Origin: Ideonella sp.
GTDB lineage: Bacteria > Pseudomonadota > Gammaproteobacteria > Burkholderiales > Burkholderiaceae_C
Length of the DNA: 64,000 nt
NCBI GenBank assembly: GCA_015075545.1
Contig: JABTUC010000002.1
Location: forward strand, 434,001-498,000
Direction of reading: 5' to 3'
How positions within the stretch are numbered: the stretch's first letter is position 1; every line of letters begins with the position of its first letter. The notes beneath the pieces were generated by a model. That model had not been told where the DNA came from. It ran no database searches and saw only the letters and a list, made by a program, of their open reading frames with translations. Position numbers and translations under genes: made by a program. Below are positions 20,061-27,793 of this stretch, one piece after another.

Positions 20061-21564
20061 GGCCGGGCTCCTCCTGCGTCGTGCGCAGCGCGTCGTAGCG
20101 CGCCGTGTCGGCCACCGGCGGCGTCTTGGCGCGCAGCGCCGTGGCCGCGCTCTCGGGCACCGGTGCGGCGTTCAGCCGCGCCAGCACGTTGAGCACGTGT
20201 TCGGCACTCACCCGCCCCGACGGCGGCGCGGCCTCCAGCGCCAGCTCCACGGCCACCAGCACCGCATCGAGCCCGGCCGTGGGCACCAACGCCAAGACCT
20301 TGGCCATCAGGCGGTCGCCACCATCCTCGCGCAGCAGCACGCGCCGCAACCGTTGCAATGGCTCGGGCAGGTCGGCGAAGGGCGCGCCGTTGCGCAAGGC
20401 ACCGGGCTTGCGCTGCAGCAGCGGCACGTAGTGCTGCCAGTCGTACGCGGTCTTGCCCCGGTCGGCCAGCCGTTCGTGCTCGGCCACGACGGCCTGATCG
20501 AAGACGATGGCCACGCGTCCCGGGTACAGCCGCGTCGACACCGTTTGCCCAGCCAGCTCGCACGGCACCGAGTAACGGTTGCCCGCCACCGACACCAAGC
20601 AAGTGCTCGAGACGCGCGCGAGCTTGTGCACGTAGCCGTCGAACGGCGCGCGCACCTCCAGCAGGTGTTCGCGCTCGAGTTCGAGCATCTCGGCCACCGT
20701 GAAGCGCTGCTGCTCGGGGTGACGCAGTTCGCTCCACAGCTGCCGGCAGCGCTCACCGAGCCAGGCGTTGAGTTCGGTGAAGCTGCCCCAGCGGCGCTCG
20801 AGCACCTCCTGCCAGATACGCCGCCGGCTGTCCTGCACGTTCTTCTCCACGACTCCCTTCTCCCAGCCGGCGGCGACGTTGCAGAACTCGGCATCGACCA
20901 GGTAGTGCGCGCACATGACGCTGAACCTGGCGTTGACCTCGCGACCCTTGCCCTTCTTGACGCGGTCCACCGCCGTCTTCATGTTGTCGTAGATGCCGCG
21001 TCGAGCCACGCCGCCCAGCGCCGCGAAGCCGCGGTTGTGCGCGTCGAACAGCATCTCGTGGCCCTGGCTGGGGTAGGCCACCAGCCAGAACGCGCGCGAC
21101 GCGCACAGCTTCATGTGCGCCACCTGCGCACGGTAGTAGATGCCGCCCACCACGAGGCCCTCTTCGCTCCAGTCGAACTGGTAGGCCTCGCCGAGTTCGA
21201 AGGCCAGCGGCACGAAGGCGTTGGTCGCCGCGGCACCCGCACCGGCGCGCCAGCGGCGGATGTGGTCGGTCACGCGCGTGTAGCCACCTTCGTAGCCCTG
21301 AGCCTTGATCTGCGCGCACAGCGCCTTGGCGGTGCGGCGTTCATGCCGGGGCCGCTTCGCATCGGCAGCCAGCGCCTGCTGCAAGGCCTCGCAGTACGGC
21401 GCCAACTTGTTCGGCCGGCCGGCGCGCCGGTACTTCGGCTCGACCAGCTCGCCGTGCAGCCACTTCGAGACGGTGTTGCGCGACAGGCCCGTGATGCGCG
21501 CAATCTCGCGCTCGCTCTTGTGCTCGCGGCGGTGCAGCCGACGAATCCATCCGATCTGATCCAT
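20053..21564 (-). CDS. istA: IstA, IS21 DDE transposase
   Basis: About 503 residues. The N-terminal helix-turn-helix is [20 protein letters not shown]. The RNase H-fold catalytic core has Asp in YQFDWSEE, Asp in [10 protein letters not shown] and Glu in [15 protein letters not shown]. The C-terminal beta-barrel region contains [11 protein letters not shown]. The start is placed at [11 protein letters not shown] (21564); a GTG at 21573 is possible. Complete. Confidence 0.94.
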   Translation of the reverse strand: MDQIGWIRRLHRREHKSEREIARITGLSRNTVSKWLHGELVEPKYRRAGRPNKLAPYCEALQQALAADAKRPRHERRTAKALCAQIKAQGYEGGYTRVTDHIRRWRAGAGAAATNAFVPLAFELGEAYQFDWSEEGLVVGGIYYRAQVAHMKLCASRAFWLVAYPSQGHEMLFDAHNRGFAALGGVARRGIYDNMKTAVDRVKKGKGREVNARFSVMCAHYLVDAEFCNVAAGWEKGVVEKNVQDSRRRIWQEVLERRWGSFTELNAWLGERCRQLWSELRHPEQQRFTVAEMLELEREHLLEVRAPFDGYVHKLARVSSTCLVSVAGNRYSVPCELAGQTVSTRLYPGRVAIVFDQAVVAEHERLADRGKTAYDWQHYVPLLQRKPGALRNGAPFADLPEPLQRLRRVLLREDGGDRLMAKVLALVPTAGLDAVLVAVELALEAAPPSGRVSAEHVLNVLARLNAAPVPESAATALRAKTPPVADTARYDALRTTQEEPGHA

Positions 21565-21681
21565 GGTGATCACTCCTGGCTCCCCGCTGCACAAAAATGC
21601 AGCAGGGTAGGTTGTTCACCTGGCTCAGTTTTAGGTCGGCACAGACCTCAGAAGTGGCTCAGTTTTCGGTCGGCGCCAACA

Positions 21682-22142
21682 TCCGTATCACCGACTTACC
21701 TCGAGCGCAGCGCCTGGCCGATCGCTTCACACACCTGAGCTGGCCACGGGAATACGCCCGGCAGGTCGTGCCGCAACTCGATGACATGCTGCATGGCTGC
21801 GAGTACTACTGGGTCGCGGCCCAGACCGAGTACTCCACCGACGTGATGTTCAAGAGCTCGGCCGGACTGCGCGAGCTCTACTCGCGGCTGCTCAGCCACA
21901 GCACGCTGTGCTTCGGCGCACAGGAGGTCATGAACTCCCTCGGCTGCAAGCTCGTGGCAAACTTCCAGGGCGAGGTGGGATCGTTCGAAATTCCTATGCG
22001 CCCGACCGCTATCGCCTGGGGTCATCTTGATCGCGCGCCCGCTGCGTGGAACGGCCTGACGGTCGGCGCTGCGGCACAGTCCGGCGCGATCATTGGGGCA
22101 CGCTACGGCGTTAGGCAGGTGAAGCCGATGGCATTCACGTAG
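21682..22142 (+). pseudogene. 3' piece of a gene split by IS21 (transposon-associated hypothetical family)
   Basis: The 5' piece lies at 19014-19060 (MAESSRPEIDNVFIR). Removing the IS and one TCCGTAT copy restores NVFIRITDLPRAQRLADRFT, HLSWPREYARQVVPQLDDML and HGCEYYWVAAQTEYSTDVMF with no frame change. The sequence resembles, from memory, a widespread uncharacterised family carried on mobile elements (motifs DVMFK, LLSHSTLCFGAQEVMN, FQGEV). Homology appears to stop near 21975, after which the frame reads through unrelated DNA to 22142. The gene was therefore truncated at its 3' end as well as interrupted. Confidence 0.6.
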
Positions 22143-22687
22143 ATCCCCGCCATGGTCCGGACGCGGCGCACGGGCCGGCCGGGCGACGAGCAGTAGTCGT
22201 CGGGTATATCGCCAACATAGGGATTCAAAGTCCACATCTTCCAGGCCCGCACGAACATCCGCGCACCCACCGTGGTGCGGGTCGACTTCGACCAGCTCTG
22301 GCAGTGGAAACCCAGAACGGTGAATTGGGAGGGTGACATGATCGACTTCTTTATTCCCTGCCCAACGATTACCGCTCCGGCCGGACAGGAAGACACCGTC
22401 ACGGTGCCGCCACTGCCACCCATCATGCTGCCGTCGGCGAATTCGCGGCCCAGCGTCCCATTGGCGTTGATCGGCCGGCACCGTATCCCGATCGCATCGA
22501 TGTTGAGGCCCACCCGGAGCATGATGCCGGTCATCAGCGCCTCGTCCGGGCACGTGCGCGACTGGGAAGTCCCGCCATCCATCGCAACGACCAGCGTCAG
22601 GTTCTCCTGAGCGTGGGCGGCGACCGGGCTCACGAGTACGGAGGCGGCGGCGACGAGACGCAGGAGTGTGAGAATCGCTCGAGGCAT
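22103..22687 (-). CDS. Secreted Cys-containing protein, unknown function
   Basis: A 194-residue protein with a clear signal peptide (MPRAILTLLRLVAAASVLVSPVAAHA-QE). The mature part repeats a pattern: Cys, then GI.LRVGLNIDAIGIRCRPI, then Cys, GAVIVGQGIKKS..FTVLGFHCQ, and ends INAIGFTCL-like (YVNAIGFTCLTP). This suggests two or three disulphide-bonded beta units. I do not recognise a named family; similar CP..G..ID.IG..C patterns occur in secreted proteins of soil bacteria. It stands alone on the minus strand at the edge of the accessory zone. Confidence 0.75.
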   Translation of the reverse strand: MPRAILTLLRLVAAASVLVSPVAAHAQENLTLVVAMDGGTSQSRTCPDEALMTGIMLRVGLNIDAIGIRCRPINANGTLGREFADGSMMGGSGGTVTVSSCPAGAVIVGQGIKKSIMSPSQFTVLGFHCQSWSKSTRTTVGARMFVRAWKMWTLNPYVGDIPDDYCSSPGRPVRRVRTMAGIYVNAIGFTCLTP

Positions 22688-23026
22688 GGCGAGCTACTGC
22701 GGATAGGAAACTTGATCCATCTATCCTACAGGGGCTTGGTCGCGCAGAGGGCCGTCTTGTGAGCCCGAACCTGCCGCGGTCGGCTGCTGCCCGCCGATCC
22801 TGACCGCCAAGAGACCCAATCAGCTCGCCACCCGGCCCCTGCCTGAATCTGAACTCCAGCGCGCTCGAGCGACGCAAGCCGGCACCAGGTGTCGAGTCGA
22901 CCGCTGGCCTTGCGTCGTCCGGTTCGCCATCTCGGGCAACGCCCCGTAGCTGCGGGTTCGGCACGGTGCGAGGCCCTCGCGGCGCTCTTGCACCGCGCCG
23001 TCACGCGCCGAATCGGTCGCGCGGCC
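22688..23026. other. Intergenic region without recognised features
   Basis: About 340 bp between two minus-strand secreted-protein genes. Open frames cross it but none has a family signature, a ribosome site and normal codon use together. No inverted repeat of note was seen. Confidence 0.5.
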
Positions 23027-23596
23027 TCACCCGCAGCGCGCGCACTTCACCAGCACGAGTTCGCCGGTGCGAGAGCCGATGCGCAGCCGGCCCGAGTCGC
23101 CGCGCTCGGTCGCCACGCGGTGAATGGCGGGCGCGACGGGCGCGGGGTCGAGAAACCGGGTTTCGCCGCACGAATCCATCACCGAGTAGGTGGCGCGGCC
23201 CGGGGTTAAGGTGTACTCCAGGTTCGCACGGCTGACGGTGCCCACCTCTTTCCAGTGCGCGTTGCGAAAGCAGTTGCCTGCCGAGTACGCCTGCGCCAGA
23301 TCCCAGGTGTGCTCGTAGCGGCCGTCGGGCGCGAACGTGAACTTGACGCCGAGCGCACCGTCGCCTGACGGGGCATCGCCGCTGCGGCCGGCGTAGAACG
23401 CAGGCACGTGGGTCAGCGTGGCCTCCCAGCGGCCGTTCAGCGCGTCGGGCAGCGCGGAGTCGCGCTGCGCCTGAATCGTCTGCGGCGTCGGGGCGGTCGA
23501 GAGACCGCCGACGCAGCCGGACAGCGCGAGTGCCAACGGCAGCAGCCCGTGCGCGAGCCGCTGGCCGGCAGTGAGAGAGAACCGATTCGTTTGCAT
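23027..23596 (-). CDS. Small lipoprotein, unknown function
   Basis: A 189-residue protein with signal MQTNRFSLTAGQRLAHGLLPLALALSGC, lipid Cys28. The mature part has LNGRWEATLTHVPAFYAG, VKFTFAPDGRYEHTWDL, and a C-terminal strand pair ending VLVKCARCG, consistent with a small lipocalin-like beta barrel. A GGAGG-like ribosome site precedes the ATG. Its role is unknown. It is downstream of another small exported protein on the same strand. Confidence 0.8.
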   Translation of the reverse strand: MQTNRFSLTAGQRLAHGLLPLALALSGCVGGLSTAPTPQTIQAQRDSALPDALNGRWEATLTHVPAFYAGRSGDAPSGDGALGVKFTFAPDGRYEHTWDLAQAYSAGNCFRNAHWKEVGTVSRANLEYTLTPGRATYSVMDSCGETRFLDPAPVAPAIHRVATERGDSGRLRIGSRTGELVLVKCARCG

Positions 23597-23682
23597 GGGA
23601 ACCTCCAGCTCGAGTGGCGGCCGCGCAGGCTGCGCTGCGGCAGGGCGCCGAAGAATGCGACGACGGCGATTCGCTGGCCGCC

Positions 23683-24081
23683 TCAGCGGCGCGCCAGCGG
23701 CGCGCTCACGGTGCCGTACGGCGCGCGCAGCAGCGGCCGCGCCACCGCCGCGATCAGCGGGTCGGTGCCCGCGCCCGCCGGCAGCGCGGGCGTTGCCCAG
23801 TTCGGTTCGTGCCACAGCATGCGAGCGAAGCTGTCGGCCACCGGGTCGCTCGCGCGGGCGGCCGGTGCGCCCGCCGCGCCGTCGCGCAGCGGCGCCACCA
23901 GCGCGGCGGTGAGCGGATCGGCAGGGCCCTGCGGCACGGCCGGTGCGTGCGCGGCGGCCGGCCGCGGGGCCAGCATGCGGTCGAAGCCGTCGCGCAGCGG
24001 GTCGGCGGCGAAGCCGGGCGATGCGGCGAAGGCCAGCGCTACGGCCAGGCAGCCGAAGGACGCGGAAAGCGTTGCATTCAT
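23683..24081 (-). CDS. Small exported protein with an internal duplication
   Basis: A 132-residue protein with signal MNATLSASFGCLAVALAFAASPGFA. The mature chain consists of a duplicated unit: DPLRDGFDRML then DPLTAALVAPLRDG, repeated as DPVADSFARML then DPLIAAVARPLLRA, joined by Ala/Pro linkers. AAAGGAGAG lies upstream of the ATG. The frame stays open upstream to 24381, but an internal signal peptide argues for this start. A 55-bp leader repeat (24160-24214) precedes it. I recognise no family. Confidence 0.7.
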   Translation of the reverse strand: MNATLSASFGCLAVALAFAASPGFAADPLRDGFDRMLAPRPAAAHAPAVPQGPADPLTAALVAPLRDGAAGAPAARASDPVADSFARMLWHEPNWATPALPAGAGTDPLIAAVARPLLRAPYGTVSAPLARR

Positions 24082-24159
24082 GGAGGGCTCTCCTTTGGGG
24101 TTGCGGCGCGGGTCGCCGAAGGGTTCGGGTCGTCGATTGCCGGTGCTGGCATCGTCGTC

Positions 24160-24214
24160 GTCGGCCGTATCAATCGCGTTTCGCGGCGCACGCCGCGCGC
24201 GTTTCATTTGTTCG
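24160..24214 (-). promoter_or_regulatory. Leader repeat, copy 1: paired GAAACGCG half-sites
   Basis: A 55-bp block almost identical to 27702-27756. Read on the minus strand it contains GAAACGCG twice in direct orientation, 23 bp apart, followed by ATTGATACGGCCGAC. All five or so differences between copies fall in the spacer. The block lies 126 bp before the ATG of the 24081 gene. It looks like a binding site for a regulator that acts on both genes. Confidence 0.6.
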
Positions 24215-24254
24215 GAGTCGAGTTGGCCGGCCGCTGGTTTGGCGTGGCAGGGTG

Positions 24255-24372
24255 AGGCTGCCCACTGGAGCCCTGCGTCGAGCGCGACGACACCGGCGAT
24301 TGCCGCGATGGCGAGCAACCGCGGCGCGAAGGTCGCGACGACGCGCTCGGTGGTGCGCGAAGATGGTTGCAT
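24255..24372 (-). pseudogene. Remnant of a paralogous signal peptide (SBBP-gene type)
   Basis: MQPSSRTTERVVATFAPRLL followed by AIAAIAGVVALDAGLQWA is closely similar in DNA and protein to the first 40 residues of the SBBP protein at 27617 (MQGSSGTIERVFATVPRRLL). No mature domain follows; the frame runs into the leader repeat. It looks like a duplicated 5' end whose body was deleted. No good ribosome site. Confidence 0.5.
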
Positions 24373-24450
24373 GGCGATCATTGCGGTGTCCTGGGCGGGT
24401 CGTGAAGATGTCGGCCCCGTGCTGCCGGCAGCGGCGACGCACGATCAGGC

Positions 24451-24829
24451 CGGCGGCCGGCCGTAGCGATTGCGAAAGGCGTCGGCGGCGCGAACCAGAT
24501 CGGGGTCGACACCGAACACCTGCGCCAGCACCCGCGGCGCGGCCGCAGGAGCGACTGCGGTCACCTCGGGCCCGCCGGGCAGGTAGCGCGTCAGCGTGCC
24601 GTCGCGAAAGCTGGTGAACACGCACCAGCCGGTTCAGGTAGACGAGCGACGGCGGCTCGGGCGCCAGCCCCAGGTGCGACAGCAGCCGCCGGGCGGGCGT
24701 GGCTGGCTGCGGGTTGCGCGCCGGTGCGCGCGGGCCCGCGCCGGTGGGCAGCGCGGTCGCGCTTGGGCTCGACTCGTGCGTGGCGCCGTGCAAGATTGCT
24801 CCGCGGTGGGTTGTCGATCGGCGCTGCAT
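24451..24829 (-). pseudogene. Small downstream ORF with one frameshift, unknown function
   Basis: The frame starting at ATG 24829, two codons after the SBBP stop, gives MQRRSTTHRGAILHGATHES, later LLSHLGLAPEPPSLVYLNRLV. After a single-base shift near 24622 the next frame continues VFTSFRDGTLTRYLPGGPEV, and ends AADAFRNRYGRPPA with a stop at 24451. Both pieces have the codon bias of real genes here. Family not recognised. Correcting one base would give about 125 residues. Confidence 0.4.
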
Positions 24830-24833
24830 GCAA

Positions 24834-27617
24834 TCAGGAGCGCCCGACCAGCCTGGCGCTCGGGCGCAGCGCGGCGAGCGCGAGCGCGAGCAGCACCAGG
24901 AACCAGCCGCTCGATGCACCACCACCATAGGGCGAGGCGATCGCGCCACCCGGCTCGGCTGTGCCGCCTCCCGGGCCGCCGCCGCTGGGAAGGTCGAACA
25001 CGCTGGTGACGCGAAACGGCGCGCTGCGCGCCAGTGGAGTCAACACCGCCGGATCGCCGGACCAGAGTCTGATCTCGTACCAACCGCTGCGAAGATCGCT
25101 CGGCAGATCGAAGCCGACGCTGCCGGCGGCCGTGCCGTCGGTGGCCCAGCCGCCCCACGCGCTGTCGTGCTCCTGGCTGCTGCCGAGCGCATAGAGCCGA
25201 ATTCGATCGTTGGCGTTCGCGCTGTCGATCCCTGACCAGCTCGCCTCGATCCGTCGGCCTGCCGCCGGCGCAGCGGTCGCGACGCGCACCTGCATCGCGG
25301 GCGCGCGGCCGGGCCCGTCGGGGCCGACGCGGGTGAGGAAAGCGTCGCCACAGGCGAAGACGCCCCAGCCGCAATCCACGCCGCCGCCAGCGGCGGGCTG
25401 CAGCGCGCCCGGTGTGGTGGGGAAGTCGCTGGTGAACGTCTGCCCTGCGACCAGCACGCGCCCGGTCGAATCGATCGCGATCGCGCTTGCGCTCGTCGCC
25501 CCCGTGGCGTTGTCCGCGACGACCGTACCGCCGAGGTAGGACGCATACGCGAAACGCGTCGCGTCGGCGTTCAGCTTGGCGACGAACGCGTCCTCGAACG
25601 CGCCGGGGCGCGGCTGGAAGGCATCGACGGCCGGGAAGTAGCGCGAGACCGTGCTGCCCGCGATGACGGCAGACCCGTCCGTGTCGACAGCGATGGCGAC
25701 GCCCTCGTCCTGCGATTCGCCAAACAGGTAGGTCGAGTAGACCAGGCCGGAACCGGTCGGGTTCAGCTTGGTCACGAATGCATCGCTGCAGACCTCGCGA
25801 AAGCACAGCCTTTCGCCGGGTTCGGGCTGCACCACGCCGCGGGTGGTCGGAAAGTCGGTCGCCGTTGTCGCCCCGGTCACGTAGGCGTGGCCTGCGGAGT
25901 CGACCGCGAGCGCGGTCGCGACGCTGGCAGCGAAGCTGTCGGTGCCGCCGAGGAAGGTGGCGTAGACGAGCGTGCTGCCTGACGGGTCGAGCTTGGCGAC
26001 GAACGCCGCTTTGGAGCACAAGGTGATGCCGTTGCTCGTGGAGCAGCTGCGGTGCTCGCGCTGGAAGGCGTTGGCCGTCACGGGGAAGTCGGGCGACTCG
26101 GTGCTGCCTGCGATGTATGCGTTGCCGGCGGCGTCGAGCGCGATGGCGTTCGCCGAGTCGAGCGCGCTGCCGCCGATCAGCGTGGCATGAATCAGTTGCG
26201 TCCCAGCGGCGTTCACCTTGACGACGAAGCCATCGAGGTCGCCTGCCGGGCTGCGCTGCCATGCGCCCTCGGTGGTCGGAAAACTCCCACCGAGCGTGAC
26301 GCCCGCGACGACCGCCTGGCCCGCGGCGTCAACCGCGATGCGCTGGCCCCAATCGACGTTGTCGCCGCCGAAGGTGAAGTAGTAGCCCGCCGGCGCTTGC
26401 ACCGACCCGGACGCGTCGAGCTTGGCGACGAAGGCGTCGTTCCACGCGGTCTGGCTCCACAGCGAGACGCGTCCGGTGACGTACGCGCTGCCAGCGGTGT
26501 CGAGGGCGACTCCCATCGCGCCGCGCTCGTCCGTGTCGAGCAGGTACGTCGTGTAGCGCATGGTGCCGTCGGCGCCGATCTTGCTGACGAAGCCGATCGT
26601 CTCGCTCCCCGCGCGTGTCGGCGCGCCGGGAAGGTCGGGCGAGCTGGTGAATCCCGCGGCGTAGATGTTGCCTTGCGCATCGAGCGCGATCGAGTTGATC
26701 GAGTCGTCGCCGCTGCCTCCGAAGTACGTCGACGACTGCAGGAGCGGGTCGATGACGAGTTCGCGCTCGCGGTCGTATCGACCCAGCCGGATCGCGACCC
26801 GGTGCGCGCCGGTCTTGCGCCACGCAGCGGCCACCGGCTCGCGAACGCCGTCGCGCACCTGGTAGACGGTGGGCGCGGGCTGGCGCAGCTCGCCGGCGCG
26901 TGTCTCGAGCACCAGCGTGCCCTGCGCGTCGATCGTCGAGCGCGCCGCGCCTTCGAACTCGAGGGTCACGACGTTCGCGTCGGCGCCAGGGGCGACGATG
27001 AAGTCGTACTCCAGGCGACCCTGGTTGCCGTAGTAGACGAGATCGATGCCGGGGTAGACGGCGTGATAGCGAACGCTGCCGAAGGTCGCGATCCGGCTCA
27101 GCCCGGGCGCCGCTTCGGACCCCTGCACATAGTTGACTCGTCCCGCCAACGGCTGCGCCGCGGTCAGCACCGGTGCGGGGTTCGCTGCCACCGGCCGCAC
27201 GCGGAGCCACGCCGCCCGATCGCTCGCCGCCGGCGCGCGCAGGTCGAGCAGCGCGTCGGTGTCGGTGAGGAACACGGTGTACCCGGCGGCGCGCCCGATG
27301 AAGCGCACCCGCGAGTCGCTTTGTCCGACATTGGGTTCGAAGAAGAGTTCGCGCGCCCGGGTGGGCTGCCGCATCGCAGGGCCCGGCTCGCCGTTGCGGC
27401 CATCCTCACCGAGCGGGGCGTCGTTCCCTTCGGCGTTCGAGTCGTGCGTGGCCGCAGGCAGGTCGGTGGAGGTTGTTTGGGCGACCCGCGCATCGGCGCC
27501 AACCGCGCCATCGAGCGCTGCGCCGAGCGCAACGACACAAGCGCTCGCCGCGAGGGCGAGCAACCGCCGAGGGACGGTCGCGAAGACGCGCTCGATGGTC
27601 CCGGAAGAGCCTTGCAT
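24834..27617 (-). CDS. SBBP-repeat beta-propeller surface protein with GlyGly-CTERM-like tail
   Basis: A 927-residue exported protein. The signal peptide is near MQGSSGTIERVFATVPRRLL. An N-terminal domain (FFEPNVGQSDSRVRFIGRAAG, then VRYHAVYPGIDLVYYGN) is typical of SBBP/DUF7948 proteins. Multiple SBBP beta-propeller units follow (DSANAIALDAAGNAYIAGST; ATALAVDSAGHAYVTGATT; ASAIAIDSTGRVLVAGQTF). An Ig-like segment comes next, and the end is SPYGGGASSGWFLVLLALAL, a Gly-Gly motif, a hydrophobic helix and basic residues, as in rhombosortase/GlyGly-CTERM substrates. AGGAGG precedes the ATG. The second leader repeat lies 132 bp upstream, and the two-component genes are next upstream. Confidence 0.88.
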   Translation of the reverse strand: MQGSSGTIERVFATVPRRLLALAASACVVALGAALDGAVGADARVAQTTSTDLPAATHDSNAEGNDAPLGEDGRNGEPGPAMRQPTRARELFFEPNVGQSDSRVRFIGRAAGYTVFLTDTDALLDLRAPAASDRAAWLRVRPVAANPAPVLTAAQPLAGRVNYVQGSEAAPGLSRIATFGSVRYHAVYPGIDLVYYGNQGRLEYDFIVAPGADANVVTLEFEGAARSTIDAQGTLVLETRAGELRQPAPTVYQVRDGVREPVAAAWRKTGAHRVAIRLGRYDRERELVIDPLLQSSTYFGGSGDDSINSIALDAQGNIYAAGFTSSPDLPGAPTRAGSETIGFVSKIGADGTMRYTTYLLDTDERGAMGVALDTAGSAYVTGRVSLWSQTAWNDAFVAKLDASGSVQAPAGYYFTFGGDNVDWGQRIAVDAAGQAVVAGVTLGGSFPTTEGAWQRSPAGDLDGFVVKVNAAGTQLIHATLIGGSALDSANAIALDAAGNAYIAGSTESPDFPVTANAFQREHRSCSTSNGITLCSKAAFVAKLDPSGSTLVYATFLGGTDSFAASVATALAVDSAGHAYVTGATTATDFPTTRGVVQPEPGERLCFREVCSDAFVTKLNPTGSGLVYSTYLFGESQDEGVAIAVDTDGSAVIAGSTVSRYFPAVDAFQPRPGAFEDAFVAKLNADATRFAYASYLGGTVVADNATGATSASAIAIDSTGRVLVAGQTFTSDFPTTPGALQPAAGGGVDCGWGVFACGDAFLTRVGPDGPGRAPAMQVRVATAAPAAGRRIEASWSGIDSANANDRIRLYALGSSQEHDSAWGGWATDGTAAGSVGFDLPSDLRSGWYEIRLWSGDPAVLTPLARSAPFRVTSVFDLPSGGGPGGGTAEPGGAIASPYGGGASSGWFLVLLALALAALRPSARLVGRS

Positions 27618-27701
27618 TTCGATCCTCCTTGCGTCCGGTTCGTGCCGTGAAGACGCCGGGCCCTGCGCCGGCGGGCGATCCGTGGTGCGCGCATGTTCTG
27701 C

Positions 27702-27756
27702 GTCGGCCGTATCAATCGCGTTTCGCGGCGAGTACCGTGCGCGTTTCATTTGTTCG
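27702..27756 (-). promoter_or_regulatory. Leader repeat, copy 2: paired GAAACGCG half-sites
   Basis: Second copy of the 24160-24214 block, in the 176-bp gap between the hybrid kinase gene and the SBBP gene. The half-sites and the following TTGATACGGCCGAC are unchanged, while the spacer differs at five positions. It lies about 132 bp before the SBBP start codon, almost the same distance as in copy 1. It is an inferred operator, possibly for the response regulator encoded upstream. Confidence 0.6.
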
Positions 27757-27793
27757 CCGCGCGGTGCGGCCCGCGGCGCGGCCGCGCCGGACG

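Larger units (their letters stand above)
19061..21681 (-). mobile_element. Complete IS21-family insertion sequence
   Basis: A 2.62-kb element carrying istA and istB, with ends TG...CA. Each end has two related subterminal repeats built on GCCGA...TGAGCCA (left: 19061-19088 and about 19090-19113; right: about 21623-21646 and 21655-21681), as is usual in IS21 elements. A direct duplication TCCGTAT flanks it at 19054-19060 and 21682-21688. Both genes are intact, so it may be active. It interrupts a plus-strand gene. Confidence 0.93.

Noticed and set aside
24160..24214. Possible tiny conserved peptide MKRAR..PRNAIDTAD encoded by both leader repeats
   Set aside because: No ribosome site, and the differences fall in a spacer rather than at third codon positions, so a DNA site is more likely.
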